DNA from: Brevibacillus panacihumi
Lineage (GTDB): Bacteria; Bacillota; Bacilli; Brevibacillales; Brevibacillaceae
Assembly (NCBI RefSeq): GCF_003710985.1
Contig: NZ_RHHT01000002.1
Span: forward strand, 493,278-557,277
Direction of reading: 5' to 3'
Length of the DNA: 64,000 nt
The translations under genes were made by a program, and so were the position numbers. The notes beneath the pieces were generated by a model. The model did not search any database. It saw nothing but the letters and a program-made list of their open reading frames with translations, and had not been told where the DNA came from. Below, in pieces: positions 7,744-17,119 of this stretch (positions are counted from its first letter, which is position 1; the number at the start of each line of letters is the position of its first letter).

Positions 7744-8664
7744 TCACAACGCTTCGCCCTTGAATCCACGCTTTTCCAGATTTCGCCGCAGCGTCAGCAA
7801 TGCGTCATCCTTATTTTTGCATTCCAGCATGACATCGAGATCGTAATCGGACAAAGCCGTCATGTAGGAGAGAAATTCTTCTGGATCAATATTGTCGGCG
7901 TGAGCCCGAAAATCATCCTCTGATTTGGGGGAGGAGACATGAATTTTCGGGGTCCTGTTCCCCCAGGTAGCGATGATTCGCGGCAGATATTCCACCCAAT
8001 CCTCGCCATTGGACAGGCACTTGTGGTGATGAATATCGAGCACCATGGGAACACCGATTCTTTCACAAAGCTCCAGCACTTCGACCATGGTAAAAGACAC
8101 ATCATCATTTTCCACGACCAACCGCCTCTTTACTTCTGTGGGGAGTTGCTCAAAATTTGCTGCGAAGCGATCAAGTGCAGCGCTTCGATCCTCATACACA
8201 CCACCGACATGTGTCACCAATACTGAGTTGTCATCGAGCCCCAACAGATCGAATACCCGCGCATGATAACGGAAATCGTCGATTGTAGATTGGAGTACGG
8301 AGGGCTTGTCCGTATTCAGGATGCTGTAGTGTCCGGAATGTGCCGTGACACGAATCTTGTGCTTGCGAATATACTCGCCAGCCTTTCGAAAATCCCAGGC
8401 AAACTCTTCAGCCCAGTTCCAATCTGCCGTGACAGGATGGGTCGCCAAGGGAACGAATTCAGAAGGCAAGCGATATAAGAAAATCTGATGCTCGACATTG
8501 TACGCCAACAAGTCCATCAGGTTGAAAAAGTTGGTCTGCATCACTTGCCGCAGCTTTTTGAGCCGGGCGGCAGGTTCCAGCTTGTTTATCTGCGCGACGG
8601 TTGTTTTTTTGTTGGGGTTGTTCTTGTTCTTTACGCTGATGCAGGCATAGCCCAGTCGAATCAT
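7744..8664 (-). CDS. uvsE: UV DNA damage endonuclease
   Basis: 306 residues of the UvsE/UVDE TIM-barrel family: MIRLGYACIS start, LMDLLAYNVEHQIFLYRLPS, VTAHSGHYSILN, VLVTHVGG, LVVENDD and VLDIHHHKC carry the conserved metal-binding His, Glu and Asp residues. The enzyme nicks DNA 5' to UV photoproducts and starts an alternative excision repair. In Bacillus it supports spore UV resistance. Start ATG at 8664 has AAAGGAG upstream; a longer frame to 8706 is not needed. Divergent from the AhpD-like gene at 8813. Confidence 0.95.
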   Translation of the reverse strand: MIRLGYACISVKNKNNPNKKTTVAQINKLEPAARLKKLRQVMQTNFFNLMDLLAYNVEHQIFLYRLPSEFVPLATHPVTADWNWAEEFAWDFRKAGEYIRKHKIRVTAHSGHYSILNTDKPSVLQSTIDDFRYHARVFDLLGLDDNSVLVTHVGGVYEDRSAALDRFAANFEQLPTEVKRRLVVENDDVSFTMVEVLELCERIGVPMVLDIHHHKCLSNGEDWVEYLPRIIATWGNRTPKIHVSSPKSEDDFRAHADNIDPEEFLSYMTALSDYDLDVMLECKNKDDALLTLRRNLEKRGFKGEAL

Positions 8665-8812
8665 GGTGCCCACTCCTTTGCAACATCGTAGTCCTAGTAT
8701 TCCCAAAACCGTAGTTCGACCCCGTATGAAAAGTTCCCAGCGTAGAGATACTATCAGGGATTTATTTCTGTCAGTACAAGAACCAAGGGTAAGTCCTCAG
8801 GAGGTATTGAAC

Positions 8813-9157
8813 ATGGAGCATGTATTAGCGCAACAGTATCGGGATGGACTGATAGCGTTCGGCGAGATGCTGCCAGAGGCTCTGCAAGCCTACAATCAAT
8901 TTACAAGCCAGTGCTTTGCTTCGGGGGTATTGTCGGTCAAGGAAAAGCATTTGCAGGCTCTGGCCATTTCCTTGTTTGCTGGCAACGAACACTGCATCGT
9001 CTATCACCTGGAGGCTGCACTGGGAGAAGGCATTACCGAGAAGGAGATTGCAGAAACAGTGGCAGTCGCAGGGGCTTTCGGCGGCGGTACGACACTCGCT
9101 CACGGTGTGGTTTTGATTCAGGAAGTCCTGCGCGAAAAGCAGGACAACATGCAGTAG
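8813..9157 (+). CDS. Carboxymuconolactone decarboxylase/AhpD-like protein
   Basis: 114 residues, start ATG at 8813 with GGAGGT seven nt upstream. The CMD domain is visible as KEKHLQALAISLFAGNEHCIVYHLEAALGEGITEKEIAETVAVA. AhpD-type members have Cys-x-x-Cys-x3-His; here only the second Cys (EHC) and the His remain, and the first Cys position is Asn. That argues against a disulfide-type peroxidase cofactor role and places it among the single-Cys CMD proteins of unknown function. It is monocistronic, with its own terminator at 9167. Confidence 0.75.
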   Translation: MEHVLAQQYRDGLIAFGEMLPEALQAYNQFTSQCFASGVLSVKEKHLQALAISLFAGNEHCIVYHLEAALGEGITEKEIAETVAVAGAFGGGTTLAHGVVLIQEVLREKQDNMQ

Positions 9158-9166
9158 CATCATGAA

Positions 9167-9206
9167 ACAAAGCTCTGGGACCAGCAGGAGCTTTGTATTT
9201 ATTTTG
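9167..9206 (+). terminator. Rho-independent terminator
   Basis: Perfect 9-bp arms ACAAAGCTC / GAGCTTTGT around a 12-nt loop, then ATTTATTTT. Confidence 0.8.
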
Positions 9207-9349
9207 CCGAGAAAAAATGAAGGAATATTCAAATTGACGACACTTGACACTTGTTCAAGGCAGATAATAGAATTGCTTGCTGCCAAAATGACAGGTATAC
9301 TCATAATTATTAGATATTATGGACGAATCGATAAATAGAGTGGGGGTAC

Positions 9350-10144
9350 ATGATGGTCATTGATGTGAAGAACGTCGAATGGAAGCGGGATGAGACGACC
9401 ATCTTGCGCGATGTCACCTGGCGGGTCGAGGAATCGCAGCACTGGTGTATAGTCGGGTTGAACGGTTCGGGGAAAACCAGCCTGCTCCAGATCCTCTGCG
9501 GATACACCTGGCCAACACGGGGGGAGGTACATGTCCTGGGAAACCGGTACGGTGAAGTGGATGTGCGGGAAGTGCGAAAATCGATCGGCTGGGTAAGTAC
9601 GGCTCTGATCGCACAGATGCATGACCACGAGACGGCTTTTCGGGTAGTTCTGAGCGGCAGGGAAGCGACAATTGGGCTCTATACGACACCGAGTGATGAG
9701 GATCTTGCCAAAGCATCGGAGCTGTTGGATACCTTCGGCTGCTCCAAGCTGAAAAATCGCCCGTTTCGCGCGCTGTCCCAAGGCGAGCGGCAAAAGGTCC
9801 TGATCGCACGAGCATTGATGGCTTCGCCGCGCCTGCTGATTCTGGACGAGCCGTGTACGGGCCTCGACTTGTTGTCCCGTGAGCAATTGCTGGCGATGAT
9901 CGAGCAGATCGCAAGCCAGCCTGACGGACCAACGCTGTTGTACGTGACGCATCATATTGAAGAAATACTTCCCTGCTTTACGCACACGCTTCTGATCAAG
10001 GATGGGGCCGTAGCAGCGGCGGCCAAGACGACAGAGGTTTTGACCCCTGATGTCCTGACGACCTTTTTCGGCGTGCCGGTGGATATTCGCCAATCCCAGG
10101 GGCGCTCCTGGATCAGCATCGGAGAAGAAGCCGTCATCCGCTAA
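9350..10144 (+). CDS. ABC transporter ATP-binding protein (YlmA/ModF-like)
   Basis: 264 residues with Walker A GLNGSGKTS (about residue 39), Q-loop region WVSTALIAQ, signature LSQGERQK, Walker B LLILDEPCTGLD and the switch His in VTHHIEE. The spacing matches the single-domain ATPases of the YlmA/ModF group. No permease gene is adjacent, so it is an orphan ATPase; its partner or a non-transport role is unknown. The start is ATG 9350 or 9353; GGGGGT upstream favours 9353. TTGACA at 9244 may be part of its promoter. Confidence 0.85.
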   Translation: MMVIDVKNVEWKRDETTILRDVTWRVEESQHWCIVGLNGSGKTSLLQILCGYTWPTRGEVHVLGNRYGEVDVREVRKSIGWVSTALIAQMHDHETAFRVVLSGREATIGLYTTPSDEDLAKASELLDTFGCSKLKNRPFRALSQGERQKVLIARALMASPRLLILDEPCTGLDLLSREQLLAMIEQIASQPDGPTLLYVTHHIEEILPCFTHTLLIKDGAVAAAAKTTEVLTPDVLTTFFGVPVDIRQSQGRSWISIGEEAVIR

Positions 10145-10229
10145 TACGTGTCACAACATCACGAAACCAAATGTTTGTGTATACTATCAGTAAGCAACTT
10201 TTATCTGGGAGGAGAGGAGAGATGGAGGC

Positions 10230-10922
10230 ATGACGAATGTGACTGCACCTATAGCTGACTCCACCTGGGCGATTATTACCTACGAGGAGGCCTGGCAGGG
10301 TTACATTAACAGTTATGTAGTCAAACAAGGTGATTCTTTTGTGCTGATCGATTCCCAACTTCGCAAGCATCGGAAGTATTTTCAGCAAGCGCTGGAGGGG
10401 ATCGGGGCGATACCCGGAAAAATCGAGAATGTCTATTTTACACATCGAAGTGCGGACCATATCGGGAATGCCGATCTGTTTCCTTCCCGCAACAACTGGA
10501 TTCATCTGGATGATTATTATGAGCTGGACGATTTTTCCCAGACCTTGTTCGGTCACACGTTTACTGGGAGCGGGGGAGAGCTTTCGTCCTTGAAGTTTCG
10601 GCAACTCTCTTTTTATACGGAGGGCTCAGTGGCGTTTTATGATCCGAAGACAAAAGTGTGTTTTGTCGGCGATCATCTGAGCTTCAGAGAGGCACCTTTG
10701 GGAGATATTGTGGGAAAAGAACCGGAAGTCCGCACGGCTTATCACAAGCAGATTCAGATATGGGCACAGCAGGAACCTGAGCGCGCGCGCGAATATGCAG
10801 AAGGGCTGGAGATCCTGCTGGAATGGCCAATCGATTATCTGGCTACGGGTCACGGTCCGATCCTCAGTGGGGAGATCACACCGTTCTTGCAAAGCTTGAT
10901 CGAGGCTGCCAGGCAGTCGTAA
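10230..10922 (+). CDS. Metallo-beta-lactamase-fold protein with altered metal motif
   Basis: 230 residues in the MBL fold order: strand GYINSYVVKQGDSFVLIDSQ, then FTHRSADHIGNADLF, later VCFVGDHLSF and ATGHGP. In the canonical H-x-H-x-D-H motif the second His is Ser here (HRSADH). The first His, the Asp-His pair, the later Asp and the last His are present, so one metal site is probably weakened. ATG at 10230 follows a purine-rich GGAGGAGAGGAGAG stretch. The family contains hydrolases and oxidoreductases; no substrate can be assigned. Confidence 0.75.
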   Translation: MTNVTAPIADSTWAIITYEEAWQGYINSYVVKQGDSFVLIDSQLRKHRKYFQQALEGIGAIPGKIENVYFTHRSADHIGNADLFPSRNNWIHLDDYYELDDFSQTLFGHTFTGSGGELSSLKFRQLSFYTEGSVAFYDPKTKVCFVGDHLSFREAPLGDIVGKEPEVRTAYHKQIQIWAQQEPERAREYAEGLEILLEWPIDYLATGHGPILSGEITPFLQSLIEAARQS

Positions 10923-10940
10923 CGATATCCGAATGAATCA

Positions 10941-10985
10941 AAAAACACCGCAAAGCCTCTGTAATCGGCTTTTGCGGTGTTTTCC
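10941..10985. terminator. Bidirectional terminator
   Basis: Arms AAAACACCGCAAA / TTTGCGGTGTTTT with inner GCC/GGC pairing, between convergent genes; T and A tracts lie on both sides. Confidence 0.85.
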
Positions 10986-11000
10986 TTTTTGTGGAAAGAA

Positions 11001-11699
11001 CTAGCTTGCCTGGGTAGACGCCTTCTGCCATTCCTCCAGCCGTTTTTCCAGCTCAGCCCGGTTCAGGTGCAAGAGATGGGACGATTTGCCCATTAACTGA
11101 CGCAAATGTGCAAGCGCGTGCTCGTAATTTCCTTTCGCGGCCTCGATCTCGGCGAGACAGAACAGCCGCCAATCTCGTGCCGAGCGCTTCCCGGAGATCA
11201 ATTTAAACGCTTCCTGCGCGCTTTCCACTTCGCCAAGTCTTGCGTGGGCGCAAGCGATAACGGCCAGCGAATCGGTCATGCCCTGGTCGCGCTGGTAGAC
11301 GCGGAAGGCCACTTCCAACGCTTCGCTATAGCGTCCGGACGAATAGTACACGATCGCCAGGTTGTAAAACAGATAGTGAATCATCGCCTGGTTAAAGAGA
11401 GAGGGACGTTCCTTGCAGACGTTCAATCCCTGTACAATATATTTTTCTGCCAGCTCGTAATTGCCGATCAGGATTTCATAGGTCGATTTATCCAGCATCG
11501 CTACGGAGCGGGCGCGATTCTTGCGGTAAGAGACATCCAGCCAACGCAATCGCTGCTCGGTGCGGCTCTTGAACAGATGGGAGATATATTGATAGCGGAA
11601 GGGCCAGTGAAGTCGCGCAAACATGACCAATAGGACGACCGCCAATCCCGCGATTGTTGAAGTCAGATTCAGGTTTAAATATTCCATGTGCGGTGACAC
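11001..11699 (-). CDS. Membrane-anchored TPR protein
   Basis: 232 residues. An N-terminal hydrophobic helix (TIAGLAVVLLVMFA, about residues 14-27) is followed by TPR-like pairs of helices: YEILIGNYELAEKYIVQGL, YNLAIVYYSSGRYSEALEVA, CAHARLGEVESAQEAF and AEIEAAKGNYEHALAHLRQL. The TPR part probably faces the cytosol and binds a protein partner. GTG at 11699 has AGGA upstream; ATG at 11687 is an alternative. It lies downstream of the beta-propeller gene on the opposite side of a short gap, on the same strand. No specific function is recognised. Confidence 0.7.
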   Translation of the reverse strand: MSPHMEYLNLNLTSTIAGLAVVLLVMFARLHWPFRYQYISHLFKSRTEQRLRWLDVSYRKNRARSVAMLDKSTYEILIGNYELAEKYIVQGLNVCKERPSLFNQAMIHYLFYNLAIVYYSSGRYSEALEVAFRVYQRDQGMTDSLAVIACAHARLGEVESAQEAFKLISGKRSARDWRLFCLAEIEAAKGNYEHALAHLRQLMGKSSHLLHLNRAELEKRLEEWQKASTQAS

Positions 11700-11767
11700 C
11701 CTTTCTTCCTGCTACGTTTACCTGTTCATCTTAGCACAGAACCCGGTTGCGCGACAGAGAATTACCG

Positions 11768-13780
11768 CTATTTTGTCAGGCTCAGTGTGCCGATCGGTCG
11801 ATGGTCTTCAAGCCTCTGCGACTTGATGAGGCTGTTCGATACGGTGTAAAGCGTATCGCCGATGGTCAGAATGCGTCTGATGTTTTTTTCGCTGTCATAC
11901 CAGTCATGGCCGGCTTTTAGGGAATCTTCGGCTGTCAGGTGGGTAATGGTGCTGTCCAGGACGAAGCCTTCCTGCAAATTGAGACGGTATACATAGGCGC
12001 CTTGGAAGGAGAAGCGGCCGTAATCTTGTATCCTGCGATTTGCCTTTTCCTCGCTGCTAAGAGAATAAACGGTTACGGGAAAAGCGAGAAGTTCCTTCTC
12101 CTTGGAGAAAAGCAAGGCTTTGTGGTTGCTCAACAGCTCCGAATCGGTTCCGCGATCGCCAATGACCGTCTTGAACTTCTCGATTGGATTGGCTACATCT
12201 GTCACGTCAAACAAAGCGATTTTCATGCCTTGATAATAGGCGATGTCTTTTTCTGCCTCCGCTTCCTTGCCAAAGCCGATCAGGTGATTTTCGTCATACG
12301 GATGGAGATAATCGCTGTAGCCTGGAATTTTCAAAGCCCCCAGAACACGTGGTGCATCCGGTTTTTTGACATCGATTACGAACAGGGGATCGACAGTCTT
12401 GAATGTTACCATGTACGCGCGGTCTCCGATGAAGCGGGCCGAGTAGATTTTTTCCCCTGGAGCGATTCCTTCCAGTTTTCCGTGGATTTTCAGGTCCTTG
12501 TCGAGAACGTACAGATTGTTTTTAGAGGTTCCTTCATCTGTGCGCCAGATGCTGCCGCTCGTCGTTGCGATGCGCAAATAACCGTCATGTTCGTCGATGG
12601 AAAACTGATTCAGAACATTACCAGGAACAGAGCCCTTTCCTGTAAATTTCAATGAGCCGTCTTTTAACTTGAAACGGTACAAGGTCGTATTCACGGATTC
12701 GTCTAGGGGAACCGGACTGGACTCTATAGATGGCATATTCCGCTTCGGAGCCTCGTTTTTGTATTCGGTTACGGCGACATAGAGATTTTCTGGAGAGGCG
12801 TACATATTTTCACCGCCGCCCAGATAGGAGTGTACGGTCATCTTCTGGTTGGGATTATCCAAATCGACTCCTGCCACCATCAGATAATTGGGTGCCAGGC
12901 TTTCCGGGAAATAATGAATGTCACTATACGGAAGCTTTTGGGGTTCTGCTTGTTTGTCGGGAGCTTGATCGCGGTACATCGGAGCAGGATCGCCTTGGTC
13001 CTCCATGATCTGGAAGGTATTGATGCGATGATTGGCGACGAGATACAGATTGCTTCCGATTTTGCGGGATGACAAATAGCTTCCTTCCATCTCTAGCTCG
13101 CGTGTCAGCTTTGGTTTTTGTTTATCTGTAATGTCATAGACCTGGGCTTTTAGCATTTCTACATGCAGATTGTGATAGCCAGGAGCGATTTTTACCTTTT
13201 TGGCGGAATCGTTTTTCTTTATGGCAAGCGTCTCAAAAGACTGTCCGATTACGACCAGCCTGTTTTCATCCACGTACAATTCCAATGGTTCAAACGTTCC
13301 CTCCGTATAGCTCAAGCGGCTTGCCAGCTGCATCTTGCCGGCCGGATCAGCTTGCACAATCCGGATCTCGTTTGAAGTGGCTTGATAGATGTACTTTCCG
13401 TCCGTCTTGACCACATCAGCTTCGTCAACGCCTTGGACCTGGACATTGGTTGTCGAGTAGTCAGCGGCAGCAGATTCTGCGACATTGGCAACTGCCGGAG
13501 CTGACTGCGGTTCGGCGCTGCCGGCTACCGGCGCGGACTCCATTGCGACGGTGGTTTTGTACATCAGCTTTTGCTGCTGGAGATCCTTTTCCAACAGCTT
13601 TTTCAAGTTTTCATACGAGCCGACGACAGGCAATCCATCCTTTTCGATGTAGGCTGCCTCCACCTCTCTGTCGGCGCTGTCAGAGCTATCCGCGCTGTCC
13701 GCACTTCCCGCTACCGCAAAGGCTGTTGTCGTCAGAACAAGGGCTGATGCAATGAACCAGACCCAACTTCTTTTTTTCAT
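11768..13780 (-). CDS. Secreted beta-propeller domain protein (COG4880 type)
   Basis: 670 residues with a Sec signal peptide (KKRSWVWFIASALVLTTTAFA, cleavage after about residue 23) and a Ser/Asp-rich linker. The body has repeats of the type GVDEADVVKTDGKYIYQAT and RLVVIGQ. LPYSDIHYFPESLAPNYLMVAGVD and FIGDRAYMVTFKTVDPLFVIDV are also typical of the Beta_propel family. These proteins are exported or cell-wall associated; their function is not known. No sortase motif or SLH domain is seen. Start ATG at 13780 has GGGGGAT upstream. An upstream AT-rich gap of about 180 nt separates it from the divergent fumarase gene. Confidence 0.85.
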   Translation of the reverse strand: MKKRSWVWFIASALVLTTTAFAVAGSADSADSSDSADREVEAAYIEKDGLPVVGSYENLKKLLEKDLQQQKLMYKTTVAMESAPVAGSAEPQSAPAVANVAESAAADYSTTNVQVQGVDEADVVKTDGKYIYQATSNEIRIVQADPAGKMQLASRLSYTEGTFEPLELYVDENRLVVIGQSFETLAIKKNDSAKKVKIAPGYHNLHVEMLKAQVYDITDKQKPKLTRELEMEGSYLSSRKIGSNLYLVANHRINTFQIMEDQGDPAPMYRDQAPDKQAEPQKLPYSDIHYFPESLAPNYLMVAGVDLDNPNQKMTVHSYLGGGENMYASPENLYVAVTEYKNEAPKRNMPSIESSPVPLDESVNTTLYRFKLKDGSLKFTGKGSVPGNVLNQFSIDEHDGYLRIATTSGSIWRTDEGTSKNNLYVLDKDLKIHGKLEGIAPGEKIYSARFIGDRAYMVTFKTVDPLFVIDVKKPDAPRVLGALKIPGYSDYLHPYDENHLIGFGKEAEAEKDIAYYQGMKIALFDVTDVANPIEKFKTVIGDRGTDSELLSNHKALLFSKEKELLAFPVTVYSLSSEEKANRRIQDYGRFSFQGAYVYRLNLQEGFVLDSTITHLTAEDSLKAGHDWYDSEKNIRRILTIGDTLYTVSNSLIKSQRLEDHRPIGTLSLTK

Positions 13781-13881
13781 GCTGATCCCCCTTTTTCTCT
13801 ATCTGCTAAGAATTTCCTTATACTTATCACATAAGACGGCAGCCGCGATCAAATGTTTCACACTCGGAGGACCATAATCTA

Positions 13882-13910
13882 CGGACACGGGGGATGGCAT
13901 GTGCTATAAT
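13882..13910 (+). promoter_or_regulatory. Extended -10 promoter of the fumarase gene
   Basis: TGCTATAAT at 13902-13910 is a perfect extended -10; CGGACA at 13882-13887 is a partial -35 at 17-nt spacing. Confidence 0.65.
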
Positions 13911-13963
13911 TATAGGCGGTTTATGATACCAATCACACCACTTCGTCTAAAGGGGCGTCATAG

Positions 13964-15502
13964 ATGGAAAACTTGAAGCAAAGCATTCTGGAGCTGATCA
14001 CGGATACCTCCACGAACTTGCCGCCTGACGTGCGTCGTGCCGTCAATGCAGCAAAATTAAATGAAGATTTGGGCACTCGTGCAGCACTTTCTCTGGCCAC
14101 GATCGCACAGAACATCGTGATGGCAGAAGAAAATGTATCGCCAATCTGCCAGGATACAGGCATGCCGACTTTTGAAGTGAAAACGCCAGTCGGAGTCAAC
14201 CAGCTCATCATTAAAAAAGCGATCAAAGAAGCTATTGCAGAAGCAACCAAAACAGGGAAGCTGCGTTCCAACTCTGTCGATTCCTTGACTGGGCACAACA
14301 CAGGAGACAACCTGGGACCTGGTACCCCGGTCATTCACTTCGAGCAATGGGAAGAGGATGAGATCGAGATCAAGCTGATCCTCAAAGGCGGCGGCTGTGA
14401 AAACAAGAACATCCAGTATTCGCTGCCCTGTGAGCTGGAAGGCTTGGGGAAAGTGGGACGCAATCTGGACGGCATCCGCAAGTGCATCCTGCACGCCGTC
14501 TATCAGGCGCAAGGACAAGGCTGCAGCGCGGGCTTTATCGGAGTCGGAATCGGCGGCGACCGCACCTCTGGCTATGCGTTGGCCAAGCATCAGCTGTTCC
14601 GCCGCGTTGATGACGTGAACCCGAATCCAGACCTGGCCAAACTGGAAGACTACATCATGGAAACCGCGAACCAACTGGGTATCGGAACGATGGGCTTCGG
14701 CGGAAACGCGACCTTGCTCGGTTGCAAAATCGGCGTAGAAAACCGTCTGCCAGCCAGCTTCTTCGTTTCCGTGGCTTACAACTGCTGGGCGTTCCGCCGT
14801 CAAGGTGTACGCCTCAACGCAGAGACAGGCGAAATCCTCCGCTACCTGTACAAAGATGAAGAAGTAGCGATGGATCTGACTCCAGCGGCAGCGGCAAGCG
14901 AAGCTGCACAGCCTGAGCGTCGCGAGGTTGTCCTGCAAGCACCGATTTCCGAGGAGCAGATTCGCAGCCTGAGAGTGGGCGATGTGGTCATCATCAACGG
15001 AGAGATGCACACAGGACGCGACGCTTTGCACAGCTATCTGATGGAAAACGATTGTCCAGTAGATCTGAATGGCGGCATCATTTATCACTGCGGTCCCGTC
15101 ATGCTCAAGGACGAAGCAGGAGAATGGCATGTCAAGGCAGCAGGTCCTACCACCTCCATCCGTGAGGAACCTTACCAAGGCGAGATCATCAAGAAGTTCG
15201 GCATTCGCGCTGTCATTGGAAAAGGCGGAATGGGAGCCAAAACCTTGAAAGCACTGCAAGAACATGGCGCTGTTTACCTCAACGCTATCGGAGGGGCAGC
15301 TCAGTATTATGCTGAGTGCCTGGAGAAAGTGGAAGGTGTAGATTTCCTGGAATTCGGTATTCCGGAAGCAATGTGGCATTTGCGCGTAAAAGGCTTTGCC
15401 GCGATCGTCACTATGGATGCGCACGGCAACAGCTTGCATGCTGATGTGGAAAAATCCTCGCTCGAAAAATTGGCAGAATTTGCTGCACCGGTATTCAAAT
15501 AA
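13964..15502 (+). CDS. Fumarate hydratase, class I (iron-sulfur)
   Basis: 512 residues covering both the alpha part (to about residue 285) and the beta part of class I fumarases in one chain. Cluster cysteines are visible in ICQDTGMPTFEV, GGGCENKN and GQGCSAGFIGVGIGGDR. The beta part holds GDVVIINGEMHTGRDALH, IYHCGPV and AVIGKGGMG. It interconverts fumarate and malate in the TCA cycle. A class I enzyme is oxygen sensitive, in contrast to the class II CitG of B. subtilis. ATG at 13964 has AAAGGGG upstream. L(+)-tartrate dehydratase is the closest alternative, but the single-chain form favours fumarase. Confidence 0.9.
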   Translation: MENLKQSILELITDTSTNLPPDVRRAVNAAKLNEDLGTRAALSLATIAQNIVMAEENVSPICQDTGMPTFEVKTPVGVNQLIIKKAIKEAIAEATKTGKLRSNSVDSLTGHNTGDNLGPGTPVIHFEQWEEDEIEIKLILKGGGCENKNIQYSLPCELEGLGKVGRNLDGIRKCILHAVYQAQGQGCSAGFIGVGIGGDRTSGYALAKHQLFRRVDDVNPNPDLAKLEDYIMETANQLGIGTMGFGGNATLLGCKIGVENRLPASFFVSVAYNCWAFRRQGVRLNAETGEILRYLYKDEEVAMDLTPAAAASEAAQPERREVVLQAPISEEQIRSLRVGDVVIINGEMHTGRDALHSYLMENDCPVDLNGGIIYHCGPVMLKDEAGEWHVKAAGPTTSIREEPYQGEIIKKFGIRAVIGKGGMGAKTLKALQEHGAVYLNAIGGAAQYYAECLEKVEGVDFLEFGIPEAMWHLRVKGFAAIVTMDAHGNSLHADVEKSSLEKLAEFAAPVFK

Positions 15503-15508
15503 GAATCA

Positions 15509-15551
15509 CAAAAACACTCTGGCACTAATTGTCGTGCCAGAGTGTTTTTTT
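15509..15551 (+). terminator. Strong Rho-independent terminator
   Basis: AAAACACTCTGGCAC / GTGCCAGAGTGTTTT arms, perfect, followed by T residues. Confidence 0.9.
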
Positions 15552-15692
15552 AGCCTTGACAAGGTACCGCCCGCAACGGCTGCAATCATAGGCATTTGAC
15601 TATTTGAGAAAAAATGGGTATTGGTTTATCTCCGGATCGGGCGGGTGGGCATAGGTTAGTAGCGAAAGATAAACCTGGAGGAGGGGCTATTC

Positions 15693-16079
15693 GTGAACTA
15701 TGTCGTCCGTGCCGGCGATACGCTGAACAGTATCGCTGCTCGTTTCGGTGTTCCTGTACAAGAGTTGATCCGCGTCAACAATATCGCATATCCGTATTAT
15801 ATCTATGTAGGACAGAATATCTACATCCCTGTTACTTCACCTGAATCTCCCACTAGTGATGTCGAGCGTCGATTGAGAAGAGTGGAAAATCGTGTGGATG
15901 CCCTGCGCTCCGATTTTACCAGAGTGGACGACCGGGTAGATGATTTGACCAGGCGTGTGGATCGTCTGGAAGCAAGGGTTACACGTCTGGAGCGCGGCAT
16001 GCCCGGTCCTGCGCCAACACCTCGTCCTCGTCCGACCACCACACCGTCACCGCGTCCGACCACGACGCCCCGCACGTAG
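15693..16079 (+). CDS. LysM protein with coiled coil and Pro/Thr tail
   Basis: 128 residues from GTG 15693 (GGAGGAGG upstream). Residues 1-47 are one LysM domain (YVVRAGDTLNSIAARFG...IYVGQNIYIP), a peptidoglycan or chitin binding fold. Residues 55-103 form a heptad coiled coil rich in Arg, Asp and Val (RVDDRVDDLTRRVDRLEARV). The tail is proline, threonine and arginine repeats. There is no signal peptide; LysM proteins without one, such as SafA-like proteins, can act in the mother cell on the spore surface. That role is inference; it may instead be exported by another route. Confidence 0.75.
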   Translation: MNYVVRAGDTLNSIAARFGVPVQELIRVNNIAYPYYIYVGQNIYIPVTSPESPTSDVERRLRRVENRVDALRSDFTRVDDRVDDLTRRVDRLEARVTRLERGMPGPAPTPRPRPTTTPSPRPTTTPRT

Positions 16080-16097
16080 AAGTTTTCTTCTATAGCC

Positions 16098-16137
16098 AAA
16101 ATACCTGAAGACATCATGTCTTTGGGTGTTTTTATTT
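16098..16137 (+). terminator. Rho-independent terminator
   Basis: Arms AAAATACCTGAAGACAT / ATGTCTTTGGGTGTTTT pair throughout with G-U pairs; T-rich tail. Confidence 0.75.
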
Positions 16138-16222
16138 TTCATACTATTCTATCTAGTTTTCACTTGATCTCTATTCGGGGTAAGGCTACGATGGAGGAAA
16201 TAGAGGATCAGGGGGGAACGTT

Positions 16223-17014
16223 ATGAAGTGGAAGGTGGCGATGCTCCAGATGGACATCGCTTTTGGTCAGCCTGAGCAAAACGTAGAAAGCGTAAGACGC
16301 CTCGCCGATGTGTTGGCGCGAGGGGAAAGTGTAGATGCTGTCATTTTGCCGGAATTATGGGACACCGGGTATGATCTCGAGAAGTTGGGAGAGATCGCTG
16401 ATTCACAAGGAAAGCGGGCCCATAGCGTGCTGAAGGAAGTGGCACAAAAGCTCAACTGTCACTTCATTGGCGGTTCGATCGCTGAAAAACGAGCGGGACA
16501 AGTCTACAATACGACTTATACATATGATCGGCATGGGCAACTGGCCGGAACCTACTCCAAAGTTCACCTGTTCCGCTTGATGAAGGAAGATCAATACATG
16601 TCAGCCGGGGATCAGCCGGGGATCCTTCACCTCGACGATCAATGCGTTGCTTCTTTGATCTGCTACGACATCCGCTTCCCCGAATGGATTCGGCTGCACG
16701 CCCTGAGAGGCGCAAAAGTTCTATTCGTATCGGCTCAGTGGCCGCATCCCAGACTGGACCATTGGAGGCAGCTTCTGATCGCTCGGGCGATCGAAAACCA
16801 GATGTACGTCGTCGCCTGCAACCGCGTAGGGGAAGGGGGCGGCAACATGTTCTGCGGCCATTCCCTGGTTGTCAATCCCTGGGGGGAAATCGTAGCGGAA
16901 GGCATGCAGCAGGAGGAAATCGTCAGGGCTGAGCTGGACTTGTCCCTGGTAGATGAGGTGCGGAGCCGCATCCCAGTCTATGATGACCGGCGTCCCCGCT
17001 TATATACCTTCTAA
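16223..17014 (+). CDS. mtnU: Carbon-nitrogen hydrolase, MtnU-like omega-amidase
   Basis: 263 residues of the nitrilase superfamily with the Glu-Lys-Cys triad: Glu in ILPELWDTGYDL (about residue 43), Lys in YSKVHLFRLM and Cys in LICYDIRFPEWIR. NGAGHSL-like features (CGHSLVVNPWGEI) and VPVYDDRRP-type end are as in B. subtilis MtnU/YkrU. That enzyme hydrolyses alpha-keto acid amides such as 2-oxoglutaramate in methionine salvage. No other mtn gene is adjacent, so assignment rests on sequence alone. ATG at 16223 follows GGGGGGAACGTT, a usable ribosome binding site. Confidence 0.8.
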   Translation: MKWKVAMLQMDIAFGQPEQNVESVRRLADVLARGESVDAVILPELWDTGYDLEKLGEIADSQGKRAHSVLKEVAQKLNCHFIGGSIAEKRAGQVYNTTYTYDRHGQLAGTYSKVHLFRLMKEDQYMSAGDQPGILHLDDQCVASLICYDIRFPEWIRLHALRGAKVLFVSAQWPHPRLDHWRQLLIARAIENQMYVVACNRVGEGGGNMFCGHSLVVNPWGEIVAEGMQQEEIVRAELDLSLVDEVRSRIPVYDDRRPRLYTF

Positions 17015-17119
17015 CGATTTGGAAAAGAAAAAATGGGCGCATGGCACTGCACTCCCCCATTTCCACTTCCGCTCTATCCGCATAAGGTAGCAGTAGAAGA
17101 TGGAGGAGGAGGTGCGGAC

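Noticed and set aside
14057..15439. Long minus-strand frame inside the fumarase gene
   Set aside because: Antiparallel shadow of a strongly coding class I fumarase; no domain.
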